From the NCBI GenBank assembly GCA_031426185.1, contig JANPKV010000017.1, positions 1 through 15,989 on the forward strand: a stretch of 15,989 bases of DNA, written 5' to 3'. This DNA comes from JAJNPS01 sp031426185 (GTDB lineage Bacteria; Pseudomonadota; Alphaproteobacteria; Rhodobacterales; Rhodobacteraceae). The notes beneath the pieces are model-generated. The model ran no database searches. It was given only the letters and a program-made list of their open reading frames with translations, and was not told the origin of the DNA. Shown piece by piece: positions 1-7,002 of this stretch (positions are counted from its first letter, which is position 1; every line of letters starts with the position of its first letter). The position numbers were made by a program, and so were the translations under genes.

Positions 1-144
1 AGTCTGCCCGAAAACAGGCAAGCCACCGCAAGCGCGGCTCCAAAACCGCGAAGTCAACGTTCTCGGCCTGAGTGGGACGTCGCCGCGACGCTCAGGCGGC
101 AATCTCGGCAAAGCAGAAGTCGTTGATCAGACGTTCCCTAAGGA

Positions 145-1136
145 TTACCTGTCCCGTACCGGGAGGTTGCGGGGTGATTTGACGAAAAGATGGGGATGGA
201 CTTGTGCCAGTCTCTTAACACTTGCATCGGCGTTCGGCTCCCCAGGGCTGACTGTGGCAACTGCGTGTTGTAGAGTGCCACGTATCGCATGAGGGTTTGC
301 TCCACGTAGAGGGCGCTGTCGAAGCGGTTGGTTTTGAGCACATCGGCGATGCGTCCGTTGAAGCGTTCGACCATGCCGTTGGTTTGGGAAGATTTCGGCG
401 GGGTCAGCCGGTGCACGATGCCAAGCTCGGCGCAGAGTTGGTCGAAGTCGTGACTCACGAACGCTGCCCGTGCCCGGGAAGCGAAGAGCCGGTCGGTGAA
501 TCTTTTCCATTGTCAGTCAGTATCTTGGTGATCCTGATCGGGCAAGAACGGTGCAGATCGCGCAGGATTCTGCGGGCATTCGCGGCGGGTCTTGGCGGGC
601 AGGATGCGCACGAAGACCCAGCGTGTCGCCCGATCTATGGCCACGAACAGATAGCGCCGGGTGGTCTCGTCCGCCATCTGCGGCAGGTATTTCAAGTCGA
701 CATGCAGGAAGCCGGGCTCGTATGCCTTGAAGGCCTTGTTCGGCTCGGCAGACGGCTTGGGCAGCAACGCCTTGAGATTGCTCACACCATGCCGCCGCAA
801 GAAGCGATCATGGCCCGACCGCGACACGTCCGGGTTCAGGAACTCCCGCGGCACCGCCAAAAGATCGTCGAGCGGCAGCAACAGAAGACGCCGCAACTGA
901 ACGACCACTGCATCTTGGGCCGCCGTCAGCGTCGTCTGAAGAGTGTTTGGCGTGGCGGACAGGTCCGAGATGCTGTCGCGCCGCTTCCAATTGCGCGCCG
1001 TCTCCTCGCCTACCCCATAGCGCAGCGCCAGAACCGATGCAGGCTCGCTGCTCCCCGACAACCGATGACGGATGCTAGGCGTCGTCGTCGCGCTCTTGTG
1101 CAGTGAGATCACACGCCGCCTGCATCCCCTTGGCAT
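145..1136 (-). pseudogene. IS481-type transposase, frameshifted pseudogene
   Basis: This is a degraded DDE transposase related to the IS481 family. The N-terminal part (1136 down to about 590) has a helix-turn-helix-like segment and the first catalytic Asp in HVDLKYLPQM. A one-base shift near 585-590 moves the reading to the frame that gives LTDNGK with the second Asp. Another shift near 510 moves it to the frame with the catalytic Glu in NGMVERFNG. Near 190 the frame changes again and the protein ends as RNLPVRDR. All three DDE residues are therefore recognisable, but they are spread over different frames and no intact enzyme can be made by standard decoding. I could not find convincing terminal inverted repeats, so the element's boundaries are not given. 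Family assignment is by remembered resemblance to IS481 transposases and is fairly sure; the number of lesions is approximate. Confidence 0.85.
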
Positions 1137-1230
1137 CAGCGTACAACCCGGCGATCAGATCACGAAGCGCAGACCTCGCGATGAACACGGGAAGACGGCG
1201 GGGTCAATGCAATGTGACGGGAAGGAACGG

Positions 1231-1899
1231 TTAGGGGCTGGTGGTGCGTTTGCAGGTATTGATCTGACAGGTCACGAAGGGACCGCGCCCGTTCTCGGGA
1301 CTGGTCGACTGATCCTGAAGCTCTTCATAGGCGCGGACATGGACACCGCCCAAGGCCTGCGAAAAGCGCTTGAGAATTTCGGGGCCGCGCCCGGTTAGGC
1401 AAGAATCAATTGTGACGAAACTGACACCCGGCACAAAATAGCCGGCGAGCCTCGCGACGACCGGGCCCCATCTGTCGGCATTGCTCATGTGAAACTCTGA
1501 GCGACCCATCCGGAAATACCCGACATTACCGTGGCATGACATTCGGAGAAATCCGACCTTGGAGTTGCTCGCGTCGCACTTGTTCCGAATGGCAAGATCG
1601 ATATCTTGCCATGAGCCAGCCCATTGAGCGCCGCCTGGTTCGAAATTGTCGACCTCAAATTTGGAAATCAGCATCGCCAGATCGAGGGAACCTTTGGCGC
1701 GTTCCGAGACGAAGTTGAACATTTCCCATTTCTGGCCCCTTGGACCGCCCGTGAATGTATATCCCAAGTGAAAGCTCCTCTGAAGCGGAACCGCTGTGGT
1801 AAGCCTGAGGCCTAACCGAGACCCGCCGTCGCCAATTTTTCCGGTCGTCTCGTAGCCGGGGCCACCGATGTTAGACGAGCCGATACTCCTATCCGACAA
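1231..1899 (-). CDS. Orphan protein with a putative caspase-like (clan CD) cysteine peptidase domain
   Basis: This is a 222-codon reading frame from a TTG start; no ATG precedes Met60. I do not recognise a named family, but the C-terminal half has the clan CD layout. A hydrophobic strand leads into SCHGN (His123-Gly124), and 44 residues later a second strand (VSFVTIDSC) leads to Asp165-Ser166-Cys167. A third strand-like segment (GGVHVRAYEE) follows, as in caspase, CHAT and DUF4347 domains. In that clan the His precedes the Cys and each ends a beta strand, so the catalytic dyad would be H123/C167. Residues 1-60 are Gly-rich with no clear signal peptide. A GAGG lies only 3 bases before the TTG, and the frame stays open for 12 more codons upstream without an ATG, so the 5' end may have been cut by a rearrangement near 1905-1940. 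The gene sits alone between two IS remnants. That the frame codes is fairly likely; the protease assignment is an inference. Confidence 0.6.
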   Translation of the reverse strand: MSDRSIGSSNIGGPGYETTGKIGDGGSRLGLRLTTAVPLQRSFHLGYTFTGGPRGQKWEMFNFVSERAKGSLDLAMLISKFEVDNFEPGGAQWAGSWQDIDLAIRNKCDASNSKVGFLRMSCHGNVGYFRMGRSEFHMSNADRWGPVVARLAGYFVPGVSFVTIDSCLTGRGPEILKRFSQALGGVHVRAYEELQDQSTSPENGRGPFVTCQINTCKRTTSP

Positions 1900-2018
1900 T
1901 GTCCTCAGGCTAAACGCATAACGGCCTGCGGATCAAGGTTTTTTGGGGCTTTTGGGATGTGGGCGACATCGGATGCGGGGGCATTGGCAGAACAAATTCG
2001 CTTGAGGCGGGCACGGCA

Positions 2019-2325
2019 GGTGTTGTCCGAGGAACTTGAGTTGAGGCGACCGGGGTGCCCAGTTAGCCTGCAAGCATGAACGCTCCCCCTTCGCTAATTC
2101 AAGACGAGCCCTGGGGTTATCCGGCTTGCCTTGATGCTGTACACCGGGTTTACGCTGTCACTCTGCAACGTCGAGGATCTGTTGCAGGAGCGTGCCATTG
2201 AGATCAGCCATGAGACTATGCGGTTCTGTTGGAATAGGGTCGGTCCGATGTTCGCCGCGGAAATTTGGAAGCATCGGGTTTTTGGCGATGCGGGCAGGGC
2301 GGTGGTACTTGGCTGAGGTCAGCGG
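2019..2325 (+). pseudogene. IS6-type element, 5' end and decayed transposase remnant
   Basis: The left boundary starts at GGTGTTGTCCGAGGAACTTG, which matches the start of the second IS6-like copy near 12868. An ATG-led reading begins at 2076, shifts frame around 2100 and then reads FKTSPGVIRLALMLYTGF, followed from 2131 by a stretch with LSLCNVEDLLQERAIEISHE and a W-containing segment ending GPMFAAEIWKHR. This is the N-terminal helix-turn-helix region of IS6-family transposases. A further shift near 2280 is needed to read RWYLAEV, where the first catalytic Asp position already reads Ala. Everything beyond (the rest of the DDE core) is missing. The copy is more decayed than the one on the right and cannot encode an active transposase. 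Confidence 0.8.
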
Positions 2326-2423
2326 GGATAGATGGCAGCCGGCAAGATCCTCAGCGCGCGATCCATCATGAAGTCGAAGTTGGCTAGGGCGACCTGTTTG
2401 GATGTCAGTCGTGTTTGAGTCAT
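2319..2423 (-). CDS. Very short ORF or gene fragment of unknown function
   Basis: A 34-codon ATG-to-TGA reading starts MTQTRLTSKQVALANF and ends LPAAIYPR. The residue mix resembles a natural helical protein rather than a shadow frame, and the frame stays open 11 codons upstream of the ATG. There is no clear Shine-Dalgarno sequence. Its stop lies at the edge of the IS6 remnant, so it may be what is left of a gene cut by that insertion or by the deletion that removed the IS 3' end. I do not recognise the family; it may also be chance. Confidence 0.2.
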   Translation of the reverse strand: MTQTRLTSKQVALANFDFMMDRALRILPAAIYPR

Positions 2424-2532
2424 GCGAGATTCGAACTTACAGGCGGTATAATAAAATCAATAGGTTAGCTGGTGGAGAAGGTTCGACGGCAGTCGCGCTT
2501 CCTCCGCCACTTGCCCCCACGAAAGCGTTCTC

Positions 2533-2557
2533 CCGATCCGGTTGAGGTCGGATTTTT
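2533..2557 (+). terminator. Weak terminator-like hairpin with T-run
   Basis: CCGATCC and GGTCGG pair around a GGTTGA loop with one bulged T, and ATTTTT follows directly. The geometry is that of a small rho-independent terminator on the plus strand. No plus-strand gene immediately upstream is intact, so its present role is unclear. Confidence 0.3.
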
Positions 2558-2855
2558 CCGTTGTTTTCGGGGGTTATGCGGGTGGAGCTGGGCACTGGCC
2601 CCGGCGGCCAGAGGCTTGGGAGCAGTCTCTGGGGGCCGACATTCTCCGGACCTGATGACTGCGCTATTTTGGTGTTCAGCTTGTAAGACCTAGCAAAGGA
2701 ACAGGTTTTAGAAACTCTGGATTGCGGTTGGATAGGGGTGGCGTCGGTACGTCTTGGGACTGTGGTCGAACCTTTGCTGTTGGCTTTGAAGGTTCGGCTT
2801 GAACGGCGGCTGAAGGCGGAAAGCCGACGTTCACTACGGCTCCGAGCCCTTTCTA

Positions 2856-2878
2856 CTCTGACGCTAAAGTCGTCAGAG
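2856..2878. terminator. Perfect 8-bp hairpin downstream of lysR-type gene
   Basis: CTCTGACG and CGTCAGAG form a perfect 8-bp stem with a 7-base loop about 50 bases past the stop of the LysR-type gene. There is no T-run on the minus strand after it, so termination is only a suggestion. Confidence 0.35.
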
Positions 2879-2927
2879 AGTGGCGCCATGCCTTCCTGCA
2901 CGGAATGCTATGAGCTCCCCGCTGATA

Positions 2928-3830
2928 TCAAATGCTGGGAACGGCCGACAAAGCATTCATCAGAAATGTGGCCGCAGGGCCAAGCGCATTCTCCTTCAGC
3001 TTAGCCACGACAACCTTGAAACTAGGCATGACATTGGACGCCCCCCATTCGGCAGGTCTAAGTTCCACAAGGCTTCCCTGCGCCAACTCTTTCTCGACCA
3101 TCGGGCGCGGCATCGACCCCCAGCCGATGCCTTCCTTTATCAGGTCATGGCGCAGACGCACTTCGCTGACGTGCCATTGGTTCACGCCGATGACGCCGAA
3201 ATTCCGGGCGTTGCTGGCGGCCTTGGGGTTGGAGACGACGATCTGCAGATGATCTCGCATCGCGTCGCGCGGAAATTGCGGCGGCAGTTGCGCAAGCGGA
3301 TGGCCGGGAGCCGCCACAGCGACGAAATCCAGCTCCGTCACCAGGCGGCTTACAAGGGCGGGCTCGGGTTCGGGCGACAACAGGAACAGGCCAAGGTCGG
3401 CCTGATGATCCCTCAGCTGCCGACTGGCGTCCTGCGGGCGCACGGCGATGATCCGCAGCTGGACCATGGGAAAATCGGCGTGAAACCGGTGCAGGGCGGG
3501 GGCGAACATGGACAGCGACAGAAAGGTTTCGACCAGCAGCACCAACTCGGCCTCGATCCCCTTGGACACGGCCTGCGCCTGAACGCGGAACTCTCCTAGA
3601 TCGTCCATGATCCGGCGGACACGGGGTAACAGTGCGCGCCCCTCCTCGGTCAGGCCCGCTCGATAGCTGGACCGGTCAAACAGCGGCACGCCCGTCTGAT
3701 CCTCAAGCTTTTGCACGGCATAGGTCACAGCCGATTGCGCGCGCCCCAACTTGCGGGCGGCGGCGGCAAAGCTGCCTTCCTCGACCACGGCAAGGAAGAC
3801 GGCGAACTGATCCAGTGTGATCGCTTCCAT
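2928..3830 (-). CDS. LysR-family transcriptional regulator
   Basis: At 300 residues this has the usual length of a LysR-type regulator. The N-terminal winged helix-turn-helix covers about residues 4-62 (DQFAVFLAVVEEGSFAAAA, then QSAVTYAVQKLEDQTGVPLF). A linker helix follows, then an effector-binding domain of the periplasmic-binding-protein fold from about residue 90 to the end. It is transcribed divergently from the DoxX / dioxygenase / NmrA-like set, which by the common LysR arrangement it should control. A perfect inverted repeat of the T-N11-A type lies 3 bases before its start codon, which would fit control of both directions and autoregulation. The effector is not known; given the neighbours, an aromatic or quinone-type compound is a reasonable guess. 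Start chosen at the only ATG that opens the helix-turn-helix. Confidence 0.95.
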   Translation of the reverse strand: MEAITLDQFAVFLAVVEEGSFAAAARKLGRAQSAVTYAVQKLEDQTGVPLFDRSSYRAGLTEEGRALLPRVRRIMDDLGEFRVQAQAVSKGIEAELVLLVETFLSLSMFAPALHRFHADFPMVQLRIIAVRPQDASRQLRDHQADLGLFLLSPEPEPALVSRLVTELDFVAVAAPGHPLAQLPPQFPRDAMRDHLQIVVSNPKAASNARNFGVIGVNQWHVSEVRLRHDLIKEGIGWGSMPRPMVEKELAQGSLVELRPAEWGASNVMPSFKVVVAKLKENALGPAATFLMNALSAVPSI

Positions 3831-3833
3831 GAC

Positions 3834-3850
3834 GTTCAGATTAACTGAAC
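3834..3850. promoter_or_regulatory. LysR-type operator candidate (T-N11-A palindrome)
   Basis: GTTCAGATTAACTGAAC is a perfect inverted repeat: 6-bp arms around ATTAA. It contains T-N11-A (T3836 to A3848), the core pattern of LysR-type binding sites. It lies between the divergent lysR-type and doxX-type genes, 3 bp from the regulator's ATG and 98 bp from the doxX-type ATG. It is very close to the lysR start, so it would lie in or just beyond the regulator's leader. Confidence 0.7.
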
Positions 3851-3947
3851 GAGATGATCGATACTATCCCTATTTTTCCGCATGACCAACGGGCCTAGAT
3901 GATTGCCAACAGACACAACCCCACGGCCAGCACGAAAGGTTCACCCT

Positions 3948-4373
3948 ATGGCTTACGCTTCAACACAGACCGCCCCCGTTTCAAAGGGTGCAAACATCGG
4001 CATTTGGGTCGCCCAGGTTCTGGGGGCCGGGCTGTTCATCATGTCGGGCGTGATGAAACTGATGACGCCGATCCCGGAATTGTCGGCCATGATGCCCTGG
4101 GCAGGGGAATACTCCGCTGGTTTCGTGCGCTTCATCGGCGTGGTGGATCTGGCCGGTGGTCTGGGTCTGCTCTTGCCGTCGCTGACGCGAATCATGCCCC
4201 GCCTGACGGTGATCGCCGCCGCCGCCTGTGTGCTGTTGCAGGTTCTTGCCATCGGCTTTCACACCATGCGCGGCGAATTTTCCGTGCTGCCGATGAACGC
4301 GGTCTACATCGCGCTTGCGCTGATTGTGCTCTGGGGCCGCGGCGCCAAGGCGCCGATCGCGCCGCGCGGCTGA
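3948..4373 (+). CDS. DoxX-family integral membrane protein
   Basis: The product has 141 residues with four predicted membrane segments, roughly residues 13-33, 61-78, 85-104 and 108-125. The first carries the GAGLFIMSGVMKLMTP pattern typical of DoxX-like proteins. I chose the ATG at 3948 over one at 3903 because GAAAGG lies 8 bases before it and because the extra 15 residues are polar and unlike the family. DoxX-like proteins sit in the inner membrane and are often linked to oxidative or thiol stress, but their reaction is not settled. This is the first gene of the set facing the LysR-type regulator, and a dioxygenase follows. In Bacillus a DoxX-type protein (CatD) is paired with a ring-cleaving dioxygenase (CatE) in catechol resistance, which suggests a similar pairing here by analogy. 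Confidence 0.88.
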   Translation: MAYASTQTAPVSKGANIGIWVAQVLGAGLFIMSGVMKLMTPIPELSAMMPWAGEYSAGFVRFIGVVDLAGGLGLLLPSLTRIMPRLTVIAAAACVLLQVLAIGFHTMRGEFSVLPMNAVYIALALIVLWGRGAKAPIAPRG

Positions 4374-4380
4374 CGAACCG

Positions 4381-4409
4381 GTGCGCCGCAGGGCCATCCT
4401 GCGGCGCAC
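4381..4409. terminator. Strong hairpin between doxX-type and dioxygenase genes
   Basis: GTGCGCCGCAG and CTGCGGCGCAC form a perfect 11-bp stem with a 7-base loop, starting 8 bases after the DoxX stop. Only TT follows, so it is not a classical terminator. It may protect the 3' end of the doxX message or partly reduce read-through to the next gene, 34 bases downstream. Confidence 0.5.
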
Positions 4410-4442
4410 TTCCGCGCCTGACGCCTCGCCTTATCTCGGGAC

Positions 4443-5246
4443 ATGACCATGACACCCTCCCTTCCCACCTACTTCATCTCGCACGGCGGCGGGCCCTGGC
4501 CCTGGGTCGCGCCGATGCGGGAATTCTTTGCACCGCTCGAAGCTTCGTTGAAACAGATGGTGGCCGCGTTTGACCAAAAGCCCAAAGCGATCCTGATGAT
4601 TTCGGGCCATTGGGAAGCGACCGATGTTGCCATCATGGCCGCAGCAAGACCGCCGATGATCTATGATTACGCGGGCTTTCCGCCCCATACCTATCAGATT
4701 CAGTACAACGCCCCCGGCGCGCCCGACATTGCCGCCCGCACGTTTGGCCTGCTGCAGGCTGCGGGCATTGCGGCCCATATCGACCCCACGCGCGGCTTTG
4801 ACCACGGCCTCTATGCCCCGATGCAGGTGATGTACCCGGACGCAGACATGCCGATCTTTCAGGTGTCGATGCTGCGGTCTTGCGATCCGGCGGATCACAT
4901 CGCCATCGGCCGGTCGCTGAAACCCCTGCGCGATGAGGGGGTTCTGATCGTCGGCTCGGGCCTCAGCTTTCACAACCAGCGCCTGCCGCGCGGGGTGGGC
5001 AAGGTGCCCTCCGCCGAGTTCGACGCGTGGCTCTATCAGGAGATGACCGCAGCGCCCGAGGTGCGGCGCGCGGCCATGCTGAACTGGGAAACCGCCCCCG
5101 CCGCTCGCATCTGCCACGAGGAGGAAGACCATCTGGTCCCGCTGTTCGTGGCCCTTGGCGCCGCCGAAAACGAACCGGCGACACGCATCTACCATCACAC
5201 CAACGAGGCCAGTGGCATCACGGTGTCAAACTACAAATTCGGCTAA
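4443..5246 (+). CDS. DODA/LigB-type extradiol ring-cleavage dioxygenase
   Basis: The 267-residue protein matches the class III extradiol dioxygenase family that includes 4,5-DOPA dioxygenase and E. coli YgiD. Conserved positions are visible: His14 in ISHGGG, His56 in SGHWE, His121 in FDHG, His177 in GSGLSFHN and His230 in HEEEDHL. His14, His56, His177 and His230 correspond to positions that bind the metal or act in catalysis in this family. The enzyme should be cytoplasmic and open a catecholic ring with O2; the actual substrate cannot be read from sequence. It follows the DoxX-type gene on the same strand and precedes an NmrA-like gene by 37 bases, so the three are probably co-transcribed under the LysR-type regulator. 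A second ATG lies at 4449, so the start is uncertain by two codons; no strong SD is visible. Confidence 0.9.
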   Translation: MTMTPSLPTYFISHGGGPWPWVAPMREFFAPLEASLKQMVAAFDQKPKAILMISGHWEATDVAIMAAARPPMIYDYAGFPPHTYQIQYNAPGAPDIAARTFGLLQAAGIAAHIDPTRGFDHGLYAPMQVMYPDADMPIFQVSMLRSCDPADHIAIGRSLKPLRDEGVLIVGSGLSFHNQRLPRGVGKVPSAEFDAWLYQEMTAAPEVRRAAMLNWETAPAARICHEEEDHLVPLFVALGAAENEPATRIYHHTNEASGITVSNYKFG

Positions 5247-5283
5247 GCGCGCGGCGCAACAGACCCGACACAAGGAATCGATC

Positions 5284-5925
5284 ATGAAACTTCTGGTATT
5301 GGGCGCCACCGGGCGCACGGGACAACACATTGTAGAACAAGCACTTGCCAAGGGGCACACGGTCACCGCGCTGGTGCGTGATCCCGGCAAGATCAGCGCC
5401 CGTGACGGGCTTACCCTGGTCAAGGGCACCCCGACCGAGGCGGGTGATGTGGCCGCAGCCGGACAGGGGGCAGACGCCATTCTGGTCGCCCTGAACAACC
5501 CCCGCGCGACCGATGCGCCATGGTCCCGGCCGCTTTCATCCGAGAAAATCCTGACAAAAGTGGCGCAGAATATTGCGGCCTTGGGCAAGAGGCGCGTCGT
5601 CTTTCTGTCGGCCATCGGGGTCGGCGACAGTTTTGATCAAAGCGCCTGGATTATGCGGGCGATGATCAAGTACACCAACATGAAGCACGCCTATGCCGAT
5701 CACAACGCCGCCGAGCAGGTCTTTCGGGCGTCACAAACCGACTGGACGCTGGTCCGCGCGATGGGTCTGTCCAACAGCGACAAGGCCAAGGCGCTGATCG
5801 TCGGCACGGCCACAACGCCGAAACCTGGCATGATGGTGCGCCGCAGTGCCGTGGCCGGGTTTATGCTGTCCGCCGCCGAGAGTGGCAGCCACATTCATGA
5901 AACGCCCGATGTTTCGGAGAAATAG
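5284..5925 (+). CDS. NmrA-like / atypical SDR NAD(P)-binding protein
   Basis: The 213-residue protein opens with a Rossmann beta strand and the dinucleotide-binding motif LVLGATGRTG (Gly7, Gly10, Gly13). A strand with the pattern RVVFLSAIGVGD follows near residues 102-113. This is the pattern of NAD(P)-binding-domain-10 / NmrA-like proteins, which act as NAD(P)H-dependent reductases (for example of quinones or flavins) or as redox sensors. The catalytic Tyr-x3-Lys of classical SDRs is not clear, which fits the atypical group. AAGGA lies 7 bases before the ATG at 5284; the frame is open upstream, but the motif and the SD fix this start. It is the last gene of the DoxX-dioxygenase set and could reduce quinones formed from catechols, which is an inference. 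Confidence 0.88.
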   Translation: MKLLVLGATGRTGQHIVEQALAKGHTVTALVRDPGKISARDGLTLVKGTPTEAGDVAAAGQGADAILVALNNPRATDAPWSRPLSSEKILTKVAQNIAALGKRRVVFLSAIGVGDSFDQSAWIMRAMIKYTNMKHAYADHNAAEQVFRASQTDWTLVRAMGLSNSDKAKALIVGTATTPKPGMMVRRSAVAGFMLSAAESGSHIHETPDVSEK

Positions 5926-6087
5926 CTGCCAGGCGTCACAGGCCGTGATTGCCGGTTGAACAGCGGGGCTAGCTTCGATCATGAAGCGGCCTTCCACGTC
6001 AGTAAAACACCCTGCCGGCAAATTGGATGTCCACATCCATGCGCCAAGTGGCAACATGAACGCGAACTTTCGGACGTCAGCTTAGGG

Positions 6088-6114
6088 CCGCCCGGCGCGT
6101 TTCGCACCGGGCGG
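6088..6114. terminator. Hairpin between convergent NmrA-like and integrase genes
   Basis: CCGCCCGG and CCGGGCGG form a perfect 8-bp stem with an 11-base loop, 8 bases past the integrase stop codon. It lies between two convergent genes. No T-run follows on either strand, so it is terminator-like at best. Confidence 0.45.
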
Positions 6115-6121
6115 GGAGTCC

Positions 6122-6754
6122 TCAGATATCAACGCCTTCCGACAGCAACAAAGCGTCGTCGAGGTCCACGCCTAGGTACCTTACGGTGCTGTCCATCTTC
6201 GTGTGACCCAAGAGCAGCTGAACGGCTCGGAGATTTCCTGTCTTCTTGTATATTTGCGCTACCTTTGTTCGCCTCATCGAATGGGTGCCATAGGCACTTG
6301 GCTCAAGGCCAATACAGGTGACCCATTCCCGCATGATCCGAGCATATTGCCTGGTTGAAAGGTGTGGGCTCGCATGCAACCGGCTCGGCCATAGAAATTC
6401 TGATCCGGTCATTTCAGGATCGCCGATCCATTTCTCCAATGAGTGACGGGTCGTCTCGGTGATCTCAAAGCGAACCGGTTTGCCGGTCTTGCTCTGTGTC
6501 ACTGATGCGCGGTCCTTGACGCAACCAGCCGCGAAGACATCACGCACTTTCAGGCCGACGAGATCACAACCCCGAAGCTTGCTGTCGATGGCCGTATTGA
6601 ACAAGGCGAGATCGCGCTTGTTGTCCGCCATCTCAAGTCGGACTCTGATCGACCAGACATGCTTGGGTGCCAAGGGGCGCTTTTGTCCCACGATCCGTCC
6701 CTTGTTCCATGCAGGATGGCTCGAAACGACGATTGGAAGGGTTTCGGAAGGCAT
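6122..6754 (-). CDS. Small phage-type tyrosine recombinase / site-specific integrase
   Basis: The product has 210 residues with a full set of tyrosine-recombinase catalytic positions: Arg61 in KLRGCDL, Lys89 in QSKTGK, His158 and Arg161 in THSMRRTK, His184 in LLGHTKMD and Tyr193 in VRYLG. It is shorter than classical phage integrases (about 350-400 residues) and lacks a separate arm-binding domain. Compact integrases with the same PIVVxxHPAWNKG opening and IYKKTGNLRAVQ segment are common in Proteobacteria. AGGAGG lies 7 bases before the ATG, which fixes the start. It is convergent with the NmrA-like gene and has the same orientation as the LacI-type gene 248 bp upstream. Its leader contains a G-rich tandem repeat. 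It appears intact, so it could act in mobilising part of this region; no att site was identified. Confidence 0.95.
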   Translation of the reverse strand: MPSETLPIVVSSHPAWNKGRIVGQKRPLAPKHVWSIRVRLEMADNKRDLALFNTAIDSKLRGCDLVGLKVRDVFAAGCVKDRASVTQSKTGKPVRFEITETTRHSLEKWIGDPEMTGSEFLWPSRLHASPHLSTRQYARIMREWVTCIGLEPSAYGTHSMRRTKVAQIYKKTGNLRAVQLLLGHTKMDSTVRYLGVDLDDALLLSEGVDI

Positions 6755-6769
6755 AGGTTATCCTCCTGT

Positions 6770-6794
6770 CCCCCAGTCCCACCCAGTCCCACCC
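6770..6794 (-). promoter_or_regulatory. G-quadruplex motif in the integrase leader
   Basis: On the minus (integrase-coding) strand this 25-base stretch has five G-tracts of 3, 3, 3, 3 and 5 bases separated by loops of 1, 3, 1 and 3 bases. That satisfies the standard G3+N1-7 quadruplex rule. It ends two bases before the AGGAGG ribosome-binding site (6762-6767) of the integrase. If it folds in the mRNA it could limit access to that site; folding is not shown by sequence alone. Confidence 0.55.
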
Positions 6795-6813
6795 AGTCTC
6801 CGGCCAGTCCGGC
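6774..6813. repeat. 10-bp tandem direct repeats upstream of integrase
   Basis: CAGTCCCACC occurs twice in tandem (6774-6783, 6784-6793), followed by a diverged unit CAGTCTCCGG and a further CAGTCCGG-like unit, about four units with a period near 10 bp. The repeats cover the G-quadruplex motif. They could be recombinase or regulator sites on one face of the helix, or slippage products. Confidence 0.6.
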
Positions 6814-7002
6814 AATGATCGCATAGCACTTTCCTGCTAATCTCGGGCGCATCGGGCGGAAATCAGACGAACGCGGTGCTCCATGAGGGCATGCCCGCGG
6901 TTGATTGGGCCTGTGTGTTGGCTCTGCAGCACGACGAGGCGCCCCTCGCTGAATATGGTACCACACGAGTATATGTCAGAAGCTTTGTGTGACTCTGCCG
7001 AA

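Larger units (their letters stand above)
2424..2927. other. About 500 bp without a convincing gene
   Basis: The longest reading here (minus strand, 2437-2901) is rich in Ser, Arg and Pro, with no recognisable domain, and I judge it a shadow. I see two possible hairpins (2533-2557 and 2856-2878, listed separately) but no RNA gene or IS. The segment looks like junction DNA between the IS6 remnant and the lysR end. Confidence 0.5.

Noticed and set aside
1..137. Short readings on both strands at the left edge, including a plus-strand Lys/Arg-rich tail ending KSTFSA.
   Set aside because: Too short and with no recognisable motif; it cannot be told from chance.
297..1106. A 269-codon plus-strand reading over the IS481-type transposase.
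   Set aside because: It is the antisense shadow of the transposase pseudogene; the minus strand has clear DDE motifs.
2424..2445. On the minus strand GTTCGAATCTCGC resembles a tRNA T-loop, a possible attachment-site relic.
   Set aside because: The T-stem pairs poorly, and no D-arm, anticodon arm or acceptor stem can be drawn around it.
2471..2514. Plus-strand stretch ending CTTCCTCCGCCA, like a tRNA or tmRNA 3' end.
   Set aside because: No matching 5' acceptor half or T-arm of proper geometry was found.
2437..2901. A 154-codon minus-strand reading.
   Set aside because: Low-complexity Ser/Arg/Pro composition, no SD and no family features; judged a chance frame.
3899..4573. A 224-codon plus-strand reading over the DoxX-type gene.
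   Set aside because: It is a shadow frame; the DoxX frame has the membrane segments and the SD.
6774..6813. CRISPR-like array.
   Set aside because: The units are only about 10 bp, without spacers; they are simple tandem repeats.
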